Shown here in pieces: positions 1-8,783 of a DNA stretch of 64,000 nucleotides. The stretch's first letter is position 1. Each line of letters opens with the position of its first letter. The position numbers and the translations under genes were made by a program. A model generated the notes under the pieces. That model ran no database searches and was not told the DNA's origin. It was given only the letters and a program-made list of their open reading frames with translations. The DNA lies in contig CAZGKT010000011.1 of NCBI GenBank assembly GCA_964525605.1, forward strand, positions 36,374-100,373. The letters run 5' to 3'. Origin of the DNA: CAVTWJ01 sp964525605. Lineage in GTDB: Bacteria; Oederibacteriota; Muellerivitia; Muellerivitales; Muellerivitaceae.

Positions 1-1
1 G

Positions 2-1177
2 GGAAATGATCCCGCAGATCAGTTTGGACACGGCACCTTTGTGGCTGGGATCATTGCGGCCCAATGGAACGCCTCAACGGGTTACTCCTGCCCTTCTCCC
101 AGTGGAAACACGACAGGGATGGCGGGCCTGGCGTCTGGTATTGTCCTCATGCCCATCCGGGTATTGGACGCCTGTGGAAGTGGAACCTCGGCCCAAATCG
201 CGGCAGGTACCCTTTTCGCTGTGAACAATGGCGCCCGGGTGCTCAATTTTTCACTTGGCGGGGCAGGCACGGATGACCTGGAAGACGAGGCTGTTCAACA
301 GGCGCTCTCTGCTGGTTGTGTGGTCGTGGCGGCATCCGGAAATCAATCTAATCTGCCTCAATCATTGGCTCCTTTGAACTATCCAGCGGCTTATCCCGGG
401 GTCATCTCGGTGGGAGCGACGGATGAAAATGACGAGGTGGCGTTTTACTCTAATGGAGGGACCGGTCTGGATTTGGTAGCCCCAGGAGGAGCGGCGATGG
501 GAGGGACAATTGTTTCATTTCTGGCGGCTTATGATATTTTTAGTACCCTGCTTTGCCCATTACCAACACCCTGTGCCGGAGTAACCGGCTTAGACTTTAT
601 TGAGGATTCCTCAGCTCCCGGCCCCTATGGAGTTGCATCCGGGACTTCCGCAGCCGCTCCCTATGTCACTGCCACAGCGGCGCTCATCTTTTCCATGTAT
701 CCCAACCTGACAAATATCCAGGTTGTGGACGCCATTGTTAATAACACCGACAGCCTCAACAATAATACGGGCTGGGATGCCCAATCGGGTTACGGACGCT
801 TGAATGTCTATAAGGCTCTTCTCAACGCGCAAAGTTCTGCAGGTCAAATCACTCCCTATGTTAAAACTTTCAATAGCCCCAACCCATTTTACCCGGATAT
901 AAACCCGACGACCAATATTACCCTGGTCATGACCTCTCCCCAGGCGGTGGATTTGACCATACGGGATTCGGGCGGAGGAATAGTTTTACATAAGACTTTT
1001 CAGGCGGGGCAATTAAACGAAAATCCAGCCAACCCTCAATTCAAGTCCTTTTACGTTCCTTGGGACGGGCGCAATTCGTCCGGACAGTTGGTCACTACCG
1101 GAGTTTATTTTTATTCCGTCGTGGCGGGGGGCGTGACCGGGCGTAACAAGATTGCCGTGGTTCGGGGCAACCCATGA
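2..1177 (+). CDS. Subtilisin-like serine protease (S8), 5' end cut by window, with C-terminal FlgD-like domain
   Basis: Secreted endopeptidase of the subtilase family. The open frame enters from the window edge, so the signal peptide, propeptide and catalytic Asp region are missing. Visible are the His motif (GHGTFVAG, about residue 10), the oxyanion Asn region (VVAASGNQ) and the nucleophile Ser in GTSAAAPYV, so the visible catalytic residues are intact. The last ~100 residues begin with a SPNPF motif and end in a FlgD-like Ig fold (WDGRNSSGQLVTTGVYFY), a layout known from C-terminal sorting or anchoring domains. The stop overlaps the next start (ATGA), so it is probably translated together with the downstream outer-membrane protein gene. 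Family call is firm; the sorting role is inference. Confidence 0.9.
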   Translation, partial: GNDPADQFGHGTFVAGIIAAQWNASTGYSCPSPSGNTTGMAGLASGIVLMPIRVLDACGSGTSAQIAAGTLFAVNNGARVLNFSLGGAGTDDLEDEAVQQALSAGCVVVAASGNQSNLPQSLAPLNYPAAYPGVISVGATDENDEVAFYSNGGTGLDLVAPGGAAMGGTIVSFLAAYDIFSTLLCPLPTPCAGVTGLDFIEDSSAPGPYGVASGTSAAAPYVTATAALIFSMYPNLTNIQVVDAIVNNTDSLNNNTGWDAQSGYGRLNVYKALLNAQSSAGQITPYVKTFNSPNPFYPDINPTTNITLVMTSPQAVDLTIRDSGGGIVLHKTFQAGQLNENPANPQFKSFYVPWDGRNSSGQLVTTGVYFYSVVAGGVTGRNKIAVVRGNP

Positions 1178-2184
1178 AGATGTTCCAAAGGCGTTTTGTT
1201 TCTTGTTGGCTCCGGTTTTCTTTTGGGGTGATGTTCGGTTTAGGTTCTGCGTCCGTGATTTACGCGGATGGAGGCCAAAGGCCCGCGGCCTATTTGGAAT
1301 ATGGGGTGGGAGGGGCGCCGGAAGCCATGGCCGGTGCCGCCGCGGCTTTAAGGGATGATCCCGCCTGCAGTTTCTGGAACCCCGCTGGCCTTACGGGAAT
1401 CAAAAACATCGAGGTCGAAGCGCAGAACACTTTTCTTTCCCTCAACCAATCCCTTGATTATTTTTCTCTCGGCGCCAACCTTCAAGACAAGATTTACTGT
1501 GGATTGACGTGTTTAGCCTACAGTGCGGGGAACGACCTGGAAGCCCGAAGCGGGCCATCCTTGAATCCGGACAGCACTTTCGGCGAATCGGAAATCACCG
1601 CGATGCTTTCAGGCGCTTTTCGCTTAAGCCCCCGCTGGTCGGGTGGCTTCAGTTTGAAACTTCTTCTCAACAGCCTTGGAAGCATTCAAAACGCCAGTGG
1701 AACCGGGTTCGGTTTCGATTTGGGGCTTCAATACCGCGCGAATAATGAGACAACTTTTGGTTTGGCCGCTCAGGACCCCTATACCGTTTATAGCTACCAG
1801 AACTCGTCCTCGACCATCATCCCGACAACGCTGCGTTTGGGCGTGAGTCGATGGGAAATGAGTCTTCATGGAAAAGGGGCATTCGACCTGGAATGGAGCC
1901 AGGATCTGGGACTCAGGCCGCGTCTAGGGGTCGAATGGTTTCCGTTTCGTGTTTTGGCCCTGCGCGGAGGCGCATGGGTGGGCGATTTAACCTCGGAAGG
2001 CGCGGGGGAACAAGCCAACCTGAATTTGACCTGCGGGGTTGGGGTTTTCATTCCCCTTCAATCTTCTGTCATGCCTGGTCTAGCTTTGGTGGACCAAATT
2101 GTTATTGATTATTCGCTTGTACCTGATCCCCAGATCTCCGGGGCGGTATTGCATCAGATCGCTGTCACGGGTAAGTTCATGTAA
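1174..2184 (+). CDS. PorV/UPF0164-like outer-membrane beta-barrel protein
   Basis: 336 residues with an N-terminal signal peptide (hydrophobic stretch about 10-30). The mature start has the pattern of the PorV/PorQ/UPF0164 group: GGAPEAMAGAAAAL followed by a DDP and WNPAGL motif. The rest alternates amphipathic strands as expected of a barrel. PorV in Bacteroidetes is the outer-membrane shuttle of type IX secretion; here the link to secretion is inferred from its 4-base overlap with the protease gene before it, which carries a FlgD-like C-terminal domain. Exact subfamily uncertain; it could be a general FadL-like porin. Confidence 0.75.
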   Translation: MKMFQRRFVSCWLRFSFGVMFGLGSASVIYADGGQRPAAYLEYGVGGAPEAMAGAAAALRDDPACSFWNPAGLTGIKNIEVEAQNTFLSLNQSLDYFSLGANLQDKIYCGLTCLAYSAGNDLEARSGPSLNPDSTFGESEITAMLSGAFRLSPRWSGGFSLKLLLNSLGSIQNASGTGFGFDLGLQYRANNETTFGLAAQDPYTVYSYQNSSSTIIPTTLRLGVSRWEMSLHGKGAFDLEWSQDLGLRPRLGVEWFPFRVLALRGGAWVGDLTSEGAGEQANLNLTCGVGVFIPLQSSVMPGLALVDQIVIDYSLVPDPQISGAVLHQIAVTGKFM

Positions 2185-2246
2185 GCTTGCTCAACACCCG
2201 TAGCCGTGACGAGAATTTGATTCTTACAGGATATTGGAAATAATTC

Positions 2247-3068
2247 ATGAGCCCAGCCGGCCCTCTCAAAAACTATCTTGAGCTTTGCAGACGTTTGGGA
2301 ATCCGCTATATTTCAGGTATTCCCCCCGCTACCTCGAACCCCAAAACGGTTGCACCTTTACCTTCTCCTCCCCATCAGGAAAAAAAGGAGATGCCGAAAC
2401 CCGGGGCAGCACTCCCTTTGTCTGAAGAAAGATCATCTCTTTCTACCCCAGTTCCGACTGTAACAGCTCCTCACTGGCTGACTCAGGAACCTGATTGCGT
2501 AGAGGCCATGGAGTTAAAGGCTTACGATGCGGATATTCACGATTGTAATAACTGTCCACTGGGGGCGACTCGCAAGCGTTTCGTTTTTGGAAGCGGTAAC
2601 CCGAAGGCGGAGGTGATGTTCATTGGGGAGGCGCCGGGGGCAGATGAGGACGCCCAGGGTTTACCATTTGTTGGACGGGCTGGGCAACTGCTGACCAAGA
2701 TCATCGAATCGACAAAGACATGGCAAAGACAAGAGGTTTTCATATGTAATGTCTTGAAATGCCGCCCCCCGGGAAACCGTACGCCCTTGCCAGAGGAAGT
2801 AGAGCAATGCAGGCCCTATTTGGAGGAGCAGGTGAGGATAATAAAGCCTAAACTCATCATGGCCTTAGGGGCCAGCGCCGCCCAGGCCCTTCTACTGACC
2901 AAGGAACCGGTAGGGAAGCTTCGAAACCGCTGGCATGATTTTTCGGGGATTCCCTTGAGGGTAACCTACCATCCTGCCGCCCTATTGAGATTCGATGGGT
3001 ATAAAAAGGACGTTTGGGAGGATATGAAGGAATTTACGGCCAAATATGCTCAATTTGTTGGGAAATAA
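2247..3068 (+). CDS. Uracil-DNA glycosylase, family 4 (iron-sulfur type)
   Basis: 273 residues. Removes uracil from DNA, the first step of base-excision repair in the cytoplasm. Four cysteines in the family spacing (C100, C103, C172, C188) would hold the [4Fe-4S] cluster. The active-site motif GEAPGADED (about 128-136) and the C-terminal HPAALLR motif (242-248) are both present. An extra Pro-rich N-terminal stretch of ~80 residues precedes the domain, which is common in this family. GGAAATAATTC lies before the ATG. It sits between two secretion gene pairs with no obvious functional tie. Confidence 0.92.
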   Translation: MSPAGPLKNYLELCRRLGIRYISGIPPATSNPKTVAPLPSPPHQEKKEMPKPGAALPLSEERSSLSTPVPTVTAPHWLTQEPDCVEAMELKAYDADIHDCNNCPLGATRKRFVFGSGNPKAEVMFIGEAPGADEDAQGLPFVGRAGQLLTKIIESTKTWQRQEVFICNVLKCRPPGNRTPLPEEVEQCRPYLEEQVRIIKPKLIMALGASAAQALLLTKEPVGKLRNRWHDFSGIPLRVTYHPAALLRFDGYKKDVWEDMKEFTAKYAQFVGK

Positions 3069-3104
3069 GTTTTGCTAGGGAATTTCGTTTTGCCGTTAAA
3101 ACTG

Positions 3105-3110
3105 TATAAT
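3105..3110 (+). promoter_or_regulatory. Putative -10 box (TATAAT)
   Basis: A perfect TATAAT hexamer 34 bases before the start of the giant Thr/Pro-repeat gene, in the short AT-rich gap after the glycosylase gene. No convincing -35 box at 17 bases, so an activator or an alternative sigma factor may be needed. Confidence 0.45.
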
Positions 3111-3143
3111 TCCTGAAAAATTAACACCTAAATCCTTTATTGA

Positions 3144-6100
3144 ATGGTTTTCATGAAGCGGCTTAAATTACCTTTCCCAGTCCTATTAACTGCTTTGCTA
3201 TTGGGATTTACCCGGTTTTCCCTTCACGCCCAATGCCTTCAAAGCGATCCACTCAATGAAGGGTTCTTGGCCTCTTTTTGGACGGCTGTGGATATTAATA
3301 CCGTGGCCCCTGGTTACCAATCGGAAGGTAGTTCGCTTACCATCACCAGCGCTGATACTGGGATTCTTGGTAACCCCCCGTCCACAACAGATTCTTTTCG
3401 GTATGTTTACCAGGCGGCTTCAGGCGATGTGGATGTCACGCTTGAAATAAACACTATTCCTCCCCAGGCCAACGTAGGTAAGTGTGGTCTGATGATTCGG
3501 GGTGGGTTGGGGGATGGGGATGTCTATGCCTTTTCCTACATTGGCGAACAGCCTGCCAGCAGTTTTGATTTCCGGTATCGCCTCGCAATCGGAGACAATA
3601 ATTCCTCTGATTATTCGGATGTCGTTTTTAGTGCAACACCTCCCCCCCTTGGCTATGTTCGGTTGACTAAGGTTGGGACCAATATTACCGCTCTATATTC
3701 GCTTGATGGAAACACATGGAACACCATCGGCACGGCAACAATACCCATGCCAAACGACAACTATTATTATGTGGGTATCGCAAATGCGGCGACCGCCAAT
3801 GCAGTCTACGGAAGCGGTACATTTAATAATTTTGATATAATTTCAGGAAATCTTTGTACCGTCACGGCAACTCCAACCAACACAGCAACCAGCACCCCGA
3901 CGTCAACACCCACGTGGACACCCTCTCCTTCACCTTCATCGTCATCGACCCCAAGCGATACCGCGACTTTCACCCCGACCGTTACAACAACTTTTACAAC
4001 TACGCCGACACCTTATGTTTTAAGCGTGGCAACGGCTGTTGAAGTTCCCCCAGATTCCACTCAGATCCCTGGAGCTCAAAATGTTGGGGTACTCCAGTTC
4101 ACTGTAAATAATCCTGGGATTTCATCGGTGACGTTGTATGGATTTGTGCTTCAGGCGGTAGGGGATGGGACGCAGGTTTCAGAAGTAAATCTTCTAGGGG
4201 GAGGCGTGGGAGGGACACTTTTAGTTAGCAAGGCATTCAATGGATCGGGCCTGGTAACTCTAGGCGGTGGACCTTTGACGGTGTTGGGAAATGGGACTGT
4301 GACCTATGGGGTGAGTTACGACTTCCAAGGAAACGCGTCAACGGGCAGTTACAGCGTGTCGTTGGTGGGGTTGAGAGGACTGGATGACACGGGGCAGGCG
4401 GTGCAGGTGAGCGGGATACCGGTCAATGGAGCGAACATTACCATCGCGGTGCCGACGGCCACATCGACCATCACACCGACGACCACGCCAACCGCCACGC
4501 AAACAACGACCCCATCCTGGACTGATACTCAGACACCCTCCTTTACCCAAACCGAAACGCCCACATTTTCACAAACAGGCACCCCGACCTTCACTCAAAC
4601 TCAAACGCCTACCTTTACCCAGACGACCACTCCAACCTCCACACCGACACAAACAGCGACCTTTACACAAACCGCTACGGCGACGCCCACCCAGCCCTTG
4701 GTGGCTATTGATTTGGGAACTAATAGCCCGGGCGATTCCTCAGAACTTCCTGGTAGTGTGAATGTCCCGGTTGTTGAGGTAAATGTGGTGAACGCTAGTG
4801 GGGAAAGTGTCACGGAAAGCTATTTCGTGTTTAATTCTCCGGCAACGCAAAGCAACAGCAGTATTTCGGCGGTCAAGCTGTGGCAAGACCCTAGTGATAG
4901 CGCTACAGTCGATGGATCCTCAATCCTGTTAGCGAGCTCGATTTACATGGGCAATGCAGTCACTTTGGGGGGATTCCCGCTCGATACCTTAGGGCCAGGT
5001 GGTTCTCAGAATTACCTTTTGACTTACGATTTCACTTCTACCGCTCAAACAGGTGCCTATACCGCTTCGATCCTCACGAACGCAAAGGTTCAAGGGGGTG
5101 GATTAACATCAGGCCGTACCGTGCGCGTATCAGGAGCTCCGGTCGTCGGTTCAACTATTATGATTGTTTTGCCCACAGCAACACCGACCTTTACGCAAAC
5201 AGCGACTCCGACATTCACACAAACACAGACACCCACATTTAGTCAGACTTCTACCCCGACGTTCACACAGACGGCGACACCGACCTTCTCTCCAACAGCC
5301 ACGCCCACCTTTACGCAGACATCGACGCCGACCTTTACTGAGACCCAAACTCCGACTTTCACCCAGACCTCCACTCCCACCTTTACCCAGACACAAACGC
5401 CAACCTTCACTCAGACCCAGACACCCACGTTCACTCAGACGCAGACTCCAACCTTTACACAAACTGCGACCCCAACCCAGACGCAAACAACGACGTTTAC
5501 GACGACCTCAACACCCTATGTGTTGACCGTTGCGTCAGTCGCAGGGACGCCCACGAATTCCGTTCAGATACCTGGGGCGCAAAATGTGGGGGTGCTGCAG
5601 TTCAGCGTGACGAATCCTGGGACCTCATCTGTGACGTTGTTCGGGTTGGTGTTGCAATCGGTGGGAGATGGAACGCAGATATCGGCGGTCAACTTGCTCA
5701 ACGGGGGATTGGGCGGGACGCTATTGGAGAGCAAGACGTATAGCGCGGGCCTGGTGACGATAGGCGGATCGCCACTGACGGTGTTAGGCAATGGGACGGT
5801 GATCTACGGGGTGAGTTACAACTTCTTGGTAAACGCGTCCACGGGGAGCTACAGCGTGTCGCTGGTGGGGTTGAGAGGACTGGATGACACGGGGCAGGCG
5901 GTGCAGGTGAGCGGAATACCGGTCAATGGGGCGAATATCACGATTGCGCAACCTACGGCAACAAGTACGGCGACACCGACCTCAACAGGGACCTTTACCC
6001 AGACGGCCACACCTACGTACACCCAGACTCAGACGCCGACATTTACGCAGACTCAAACACCCACGTATACGCAAACAGCGACACCCACCTATACGCAGAC

Positions 6101-8783
6101 TTCTACCCCGACGTTCACGCAGACAGCGACCCCGACCTATACCCAGACCCAGACACCGACTTACACTCAGACGGCGACACCGACCTTCTCTCCAACAGCC
6201 ACGCCCACCTTTACGCAGACATCGACGCCGACCTTTACTGAGACCCAAACTCCGACTTTCACCCAGACCTCCACTCCCACCTTTACCCAGACACAAACGC
6301 CAACCTTCACTCAGACCCAGACACCCACGTTCACTCAGACGCAGACTCCAACCTTTACACAGACCCAGACGCCAACATTCACGCAGACTTCGACCTCGAC
6401 CCAGACACAAACGACGACACCCACCTCATCTGCAACGGTGACACCAACTGTTGCGCTGGCGCTTTCGTGGATCAATCAGCCTTCAAGTCAGAACTACCTT
6501 TTCAATCAAGCCAATGTTTCGAGTTTACAGTTCATCCTAATGTCCACAGCGCAGGAAAATGTGGAAGTAAAACAGATTGTGTTCACGGGTGGTGGAACGC
6601 TGAATTGGAGTGCGGACTGGAACACGGGAGGGGGTGTCAGGCTCTACCGGGATACATCCGCTGACGGTCTCTACAATAGTGGAACGGCTTCCTTGTTGAT
6701 GGTCAGCGCCGGAGGTTTCAGCGGGACGGGGTCTGTCACATTCACGAACGCGAATGGAATCACGTCTCCGCTGGTTTCAGGAGCCCCGCAGACATTCTTG
6801 CTGGTATTTGATGTTAATATGTCCGGACTGGTTTCCAAGACGTTTTCCAATAATCTGGCGGTGGGCGGGATTACCGCCTACGGCATGATAACGGGGCAAA
6901 CAGCTATCGTGACCGGCGGAACGATAACAGGAAACACCCATACTGTTTCCGCGGCCACGGCAACCCCCACCCTGACGACAACTAGTACACCAACTTCCAC
7001 GTCGACATTCACGCAGACCGAGACTCCGACTTTCACACAAACAGCCACCCCAACCTTTACCCAGTCCCAAACGCCTACCTTTACGCAAACCGCAACTCCA
7101 ACCTTTACCTCTACGGCGACCATGACCTTTACTCAGACAGCGACTCCGACCCAGACCTTCACCCGGACGGCAACTCCGACTCAAACGACAACTTCCACAG
7201 CGACCTTTACAGCGACAACTACGCCCACTGTAACGGCGACCATTACCGCGACTTTCACCTCGACCACCACATTTACTGTGACTTTTACACCGACCTCCAC
7301 GCCCGAACCGCCCGTTTCATTAGCCCTCCTGCCATCGTCTATTCCGGTGACTGCGGTGGGAAATGGTACGGCCATGACGTTGGAAGTTCTCAATACCTCG
7401 GGACAACCAGCCACGTTGGCAACCGCTTTAACATTAAGCCTCACGTCTTCTTCAACCGGCGAATATGTCTATTCGCTGACATCGGGGGGAGCACAAATTA
7501 CCACGGTCAATTTCCTAGCCGGAACTGCGGCTCAGACTCAGGTTTATTATCGTGACGCCAAGGCGGGGAATTGGAACCTCTCCACGTCTTCCTTGGGCTT
7601 CAGCGCCGCTACGACCCTTGTGCAAGTCGTTCCCGGTCCCTATGTGGGATTGCAAGTCCTCCTTCCAGGGGAAACTACCGATCCTGGCCGTCCTATCGCC
7701 GATCCGTTGGGTCATTTAGGAAGCCCCACATCCGCTTCAGCTGGTTCCGGGGTTCCAGTTAACCTCGCTGCGGTCGATTCTCATTTCAACGCGGAAACCT
7801 CAATCAATGATGCGGTGACGCTCTCCTTGACGGACCCGGCCGTGCCCCAGGGCGGGACGCTGAACCTTTCGGCGGGAACGGGCACGAAATCCGTTACCTT
7901 TTTCAGCCCGGGGAACCAGGCGGTTACGGCGGTCGATTTGTCGGATGGAACGAAAAAAGGAGTCAGCGACCTGATTACCGTCACCTCCGGCACGACCAGC
8001 ACCCTTCTGGATGTCATCCATACCTCACCGGCCCTTTCAGGAGAAGGCCTTGGGGCGACGGGAGTGACCTTCATGACCTTCCAGCTCACCGTTGCAAGTG
8101 GAACGGATACCGTCCAGTTGAATGACCTAGTGGTGCACGCTAAGGATTCCAGCGGGTCGGACGTTTCATTCAACACCGCCTTCCAGAGCCTGTCGGTGTT
8201 GTCCGGCGCACAGACATTTCTTACCTCGGTGGGGTCCATTTCCTCGGCCGTAGTGACCCTGGGAGCCTTCCCTGCGGGAACGTTCCTGGTCCAACCCGGC
8301 ACCCCGGTGACTTTGGTTTTGACCGGAGATATTTCCTCGGGAGCCACGGCGAAAAATGTTTCCTTGAGTGTGGATGGGCCGGGGTCAATCGTTGCCATCG
8401 ATAAGTCGACTTCTACCGCCGTGGCGGCCCTGGCTTCGGGAGATCCCACCGGGTTCCCCATGTCTTCCGGACTGCTCGAACTGGAACCCGCGGATGTGTC
8501 CAAAACCTACGGCAACTATCCGAACCCGTTCCGACCCGGGGTCGAGAACACTACTTTGGAATTCTATTTGCCCGCCCCCTCAACTGTCTCACTGGTTTTG
8601 TATGATGTGCTCGGCAACAAGGTGCTGACCCTCTTGAATGGACAGAACCTGCCCACGGGTCTTCAGCGCCAAGTTTGGAACGGACGTAATGGGACCGGGC
8701 GTCAGGTTCTCAGCGGCGTATACTACGCTCAACTCACCGTGAACGGGACGAACTACCTGTTGAAAGTGGCGGTGGTTAAATAA
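3144..8783 (+). CDS. Giant secreted protein with Thr/Pro repeat linkers and C-terminal FlgD-like domain
   Basis: 1879 residues. The signal peptide runs to about residue 29 (ATG at 3153 is an alternative start; no clear ribosome site for either). A concanavalin-like N-terminal domain (about 35-235) is followed by folded Ig-like modules (about 290-435, 518-674, 791-934, 1104-1269 and a longer C-terminal region from 1388), separated by five Thr/Pro/Gln-rich linkers (about 239-290, 436-517, 675-790, 935-1103, 1270-1387) built on the pattern TPTFTQTQ. The end carries a NYPNPFRPG motif and a FlgD-like Ig fold (WNGRNGTGRQVLSGVYYA). Modules 1 and 3 are close copies. The linkers are likely O-glycosylated stalks. 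Probable surface adhesin or matrix protein; no catalytic domain recognised. Stop overlaps the next start. Confidence 0.85.
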   Translation: MVFMKRLKLPFPVLLTALLLGFTRFSLHAQCLQSDPLNEGFLASFWTAVDINTVAPGYQSEGSSLTITSADTGILGNPPSTTDSFRYVYQAASGDVDVTLEINTIPPQANVGKCGLMIRGGLGDGDVYAFSYIGEQPASSFDFRYRLAIGDNNSSDYSDVVFSATPPPLGYVRLTKVGTNITALYSLDGNTWNTIGTATIPMPNDNYYYVGIANAATANAVYGSGTFNNFDIISGNLCTVTATPTNTATSTPTSTPTWTPSPSPSSSSTPSDTATFTPTVTTTFTTTPTPYVLSVATAVEVPPDSTQIPGAQNVGVLQFTVNNPGISSVTLYGFVLQAVGDGTQVSEVNLLGGGVGGTLLVSKAFNGSGLVTLGGGPLTVLGNGTVTYGVSYDFQGNASTGSYSVSLVGLRGLDDTGQAVQVSGIPVNGANITIAVPTATSTITPTTTPTATQTTTPSWTDTQTPSFTQTETPTFSQTGTPTFTQTQTPTFTQTTTPTSTPTQTATFTQTATATPTQPLVAIDLGTNSPGDSSELPGSVNVPVVEVNVVNASGESVTESYFVFNSPATQSNSSISAVKLWQDPSDSATVDGSSILLASSIYMGNAVTLGGFPLDTLGPGGSQNYLLTYDFTSTAQTGAYTASILTNAKVQGGGLTSGRTVRVSGAPVVGSTIMIVLPTATPTFTQTATPTFTQTQTPTFSQTSTPTFTQTATPTFSPTATPTFTQTSTPTFTETQTPTFTQTSTPTFTQTQTPTFTQTQTPTFTQTQTPTFTQTATPTQTQTTTFTTTSTPYVLTVASVAGTPTNSVQIPGAQNVGVLQFSVTNPGTSSVTLFGLVLQSVGDGTQISAVNLLNGGLGGTLLESKTYSAGLVTIGGSPLTVLGNGTVIYGVSYNFLVNASTGSYSVSLVGLRGLDDTGQAVQVSGIPVNGANITIAQPTATSTATPTSTGTFTQTATPTYTQTQTPTFTQTQTPTYTQTATPTYTQTSTPTFTQTATPTYTQTQTPTYTQTATPTFSPTATPTFTQTSTPTFTETQTPTFTQTSTPTFTQTQTPTFTQTQTPTFTQTQTPTFTQTQTPTFTQTSTSTQTQTTTPTSSATVTPTVALALSWINQPSSQNYLFNQANVSSLQFILMSTAQENVEVKQIVFTGGGTLNWSADWNTGGGVRLYRDTSADGLYNSGTASLLMVSAGGFSGTGSVTFTNANGITSPLVSGAPQTFLLVFDVNMSGLVSKTFSNNLAVGGITAYGMITGQTAIVTGGTITGNTHTVSAATATPTLTTTSTPTSTSTFTQTETPTFTQTATPTFTQSQTPTFTQTATPTFTSTATMTFTQTATPTQTFTRTATPTQTTTSTATFTATTTPTVTATITATFTSTTTFTVTFTPTSTPEPPVSLALLPSSIPVTAVGNGTAMTLEVLNTSGQPATLATALTLSLTSSSTGEYVYSLTSGGAQITTVNFLAGTAAQTQVYYRDAKAGNWNLSTSSLGFSAATTLVQVVPGPYVGLQVLLPGETTDPGRPIADPLGHLGSPTSASAGSGVPVNLAAVDSHFNAETSINDAVTLSLTDPAVPQGGTLNLSAGTGTKSVTFFSPGNQAVTAVDLSDGTKKGVSDLITVTSGTTSTLLDVIHTSPALSGEGLGATGVTFMTFQLTVASGTDTVQLNDLVVHAKDSSGSDVSFNTAFQSLSVLSGAQTFLTSVGSISSAVVTLGAFPAGTFLVQPGTPVTLVLTGDISSGATAKNVSLSVDGPGSIVAIDKSTSTAVAALASGDPTGFPMSSGLLELEPADVSKTYGNYPNPFRPGVENTTLEFYLPAPSTVSLVLYDVLGNKVLTLLNGQNLPTGLQRQVWNGRNGTGRQVLSGVYYAQLTVNGTNYLLKVAVVK
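4068..4446 (+). repeat. Duplicated Ig-like module, copy 1
   Basis: Codes for an Ig-like module beginning GAQNVGVLQF and ending PVNGANITIA. It matches copy 2 at 5571-5946 across its length, with an offset of 1503 bases at the start and 1500 at the end (one codon lost). The last ~110 bases are nearly identical. Confidence 0.9.
5268..5461 (+). repeat. Exact 194-bp direct repeat, copy 1, inside a Thr/Pro linker
   Basis: Base-for-base identical to 6168-6361, exactly 900 bases apart, so the reading frame is kept. Third codon positions also match, although they vary freely between neighbouring 8-residue units, which points to recent duplication or gene conversion. Confidence 0.95.
5571..5946 (+). 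repeat. Duplicated Ig-like module, copy 2
   Basis: Second copy of the Ig-like module at 4068-4446. The protein segment covering LRGLDDTGQAVQVSGIPVNG is identical in both copies, while the first half has diverged at many silent and some coding sites. Confidence 0.9.
6168..6361 (+). repeat. Exact 194-bp direct repeat, copy 2
   Basis: Copy of 5268-5461. The match breaks on both sides at single-base differences (5267/6167 and 5462/6362). It is followed by two more repeat units not present after copy 1, so the fourth linker is longer. Confidence 0.95.

Noticed and set aside
2..1177. Start of the protease at the internal GTG (41).
   Set aside because: It would cut into the catalytic His motif; the gene clearly enters from outside the window.
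5982..6410. Long minus-strand frame across the Thr/Pro linker.
   Set aside because: It is the reverse shadow of a low-complexity codon pattern; no ribosome site or domain.
5167..6450. Regular short repeats resembling a CRISPR or minisatellite array.
   Set aside because: They are in-frame 24-base coding units (TPTFTQTQ) without conserved non-coding repeats or unique spacers.
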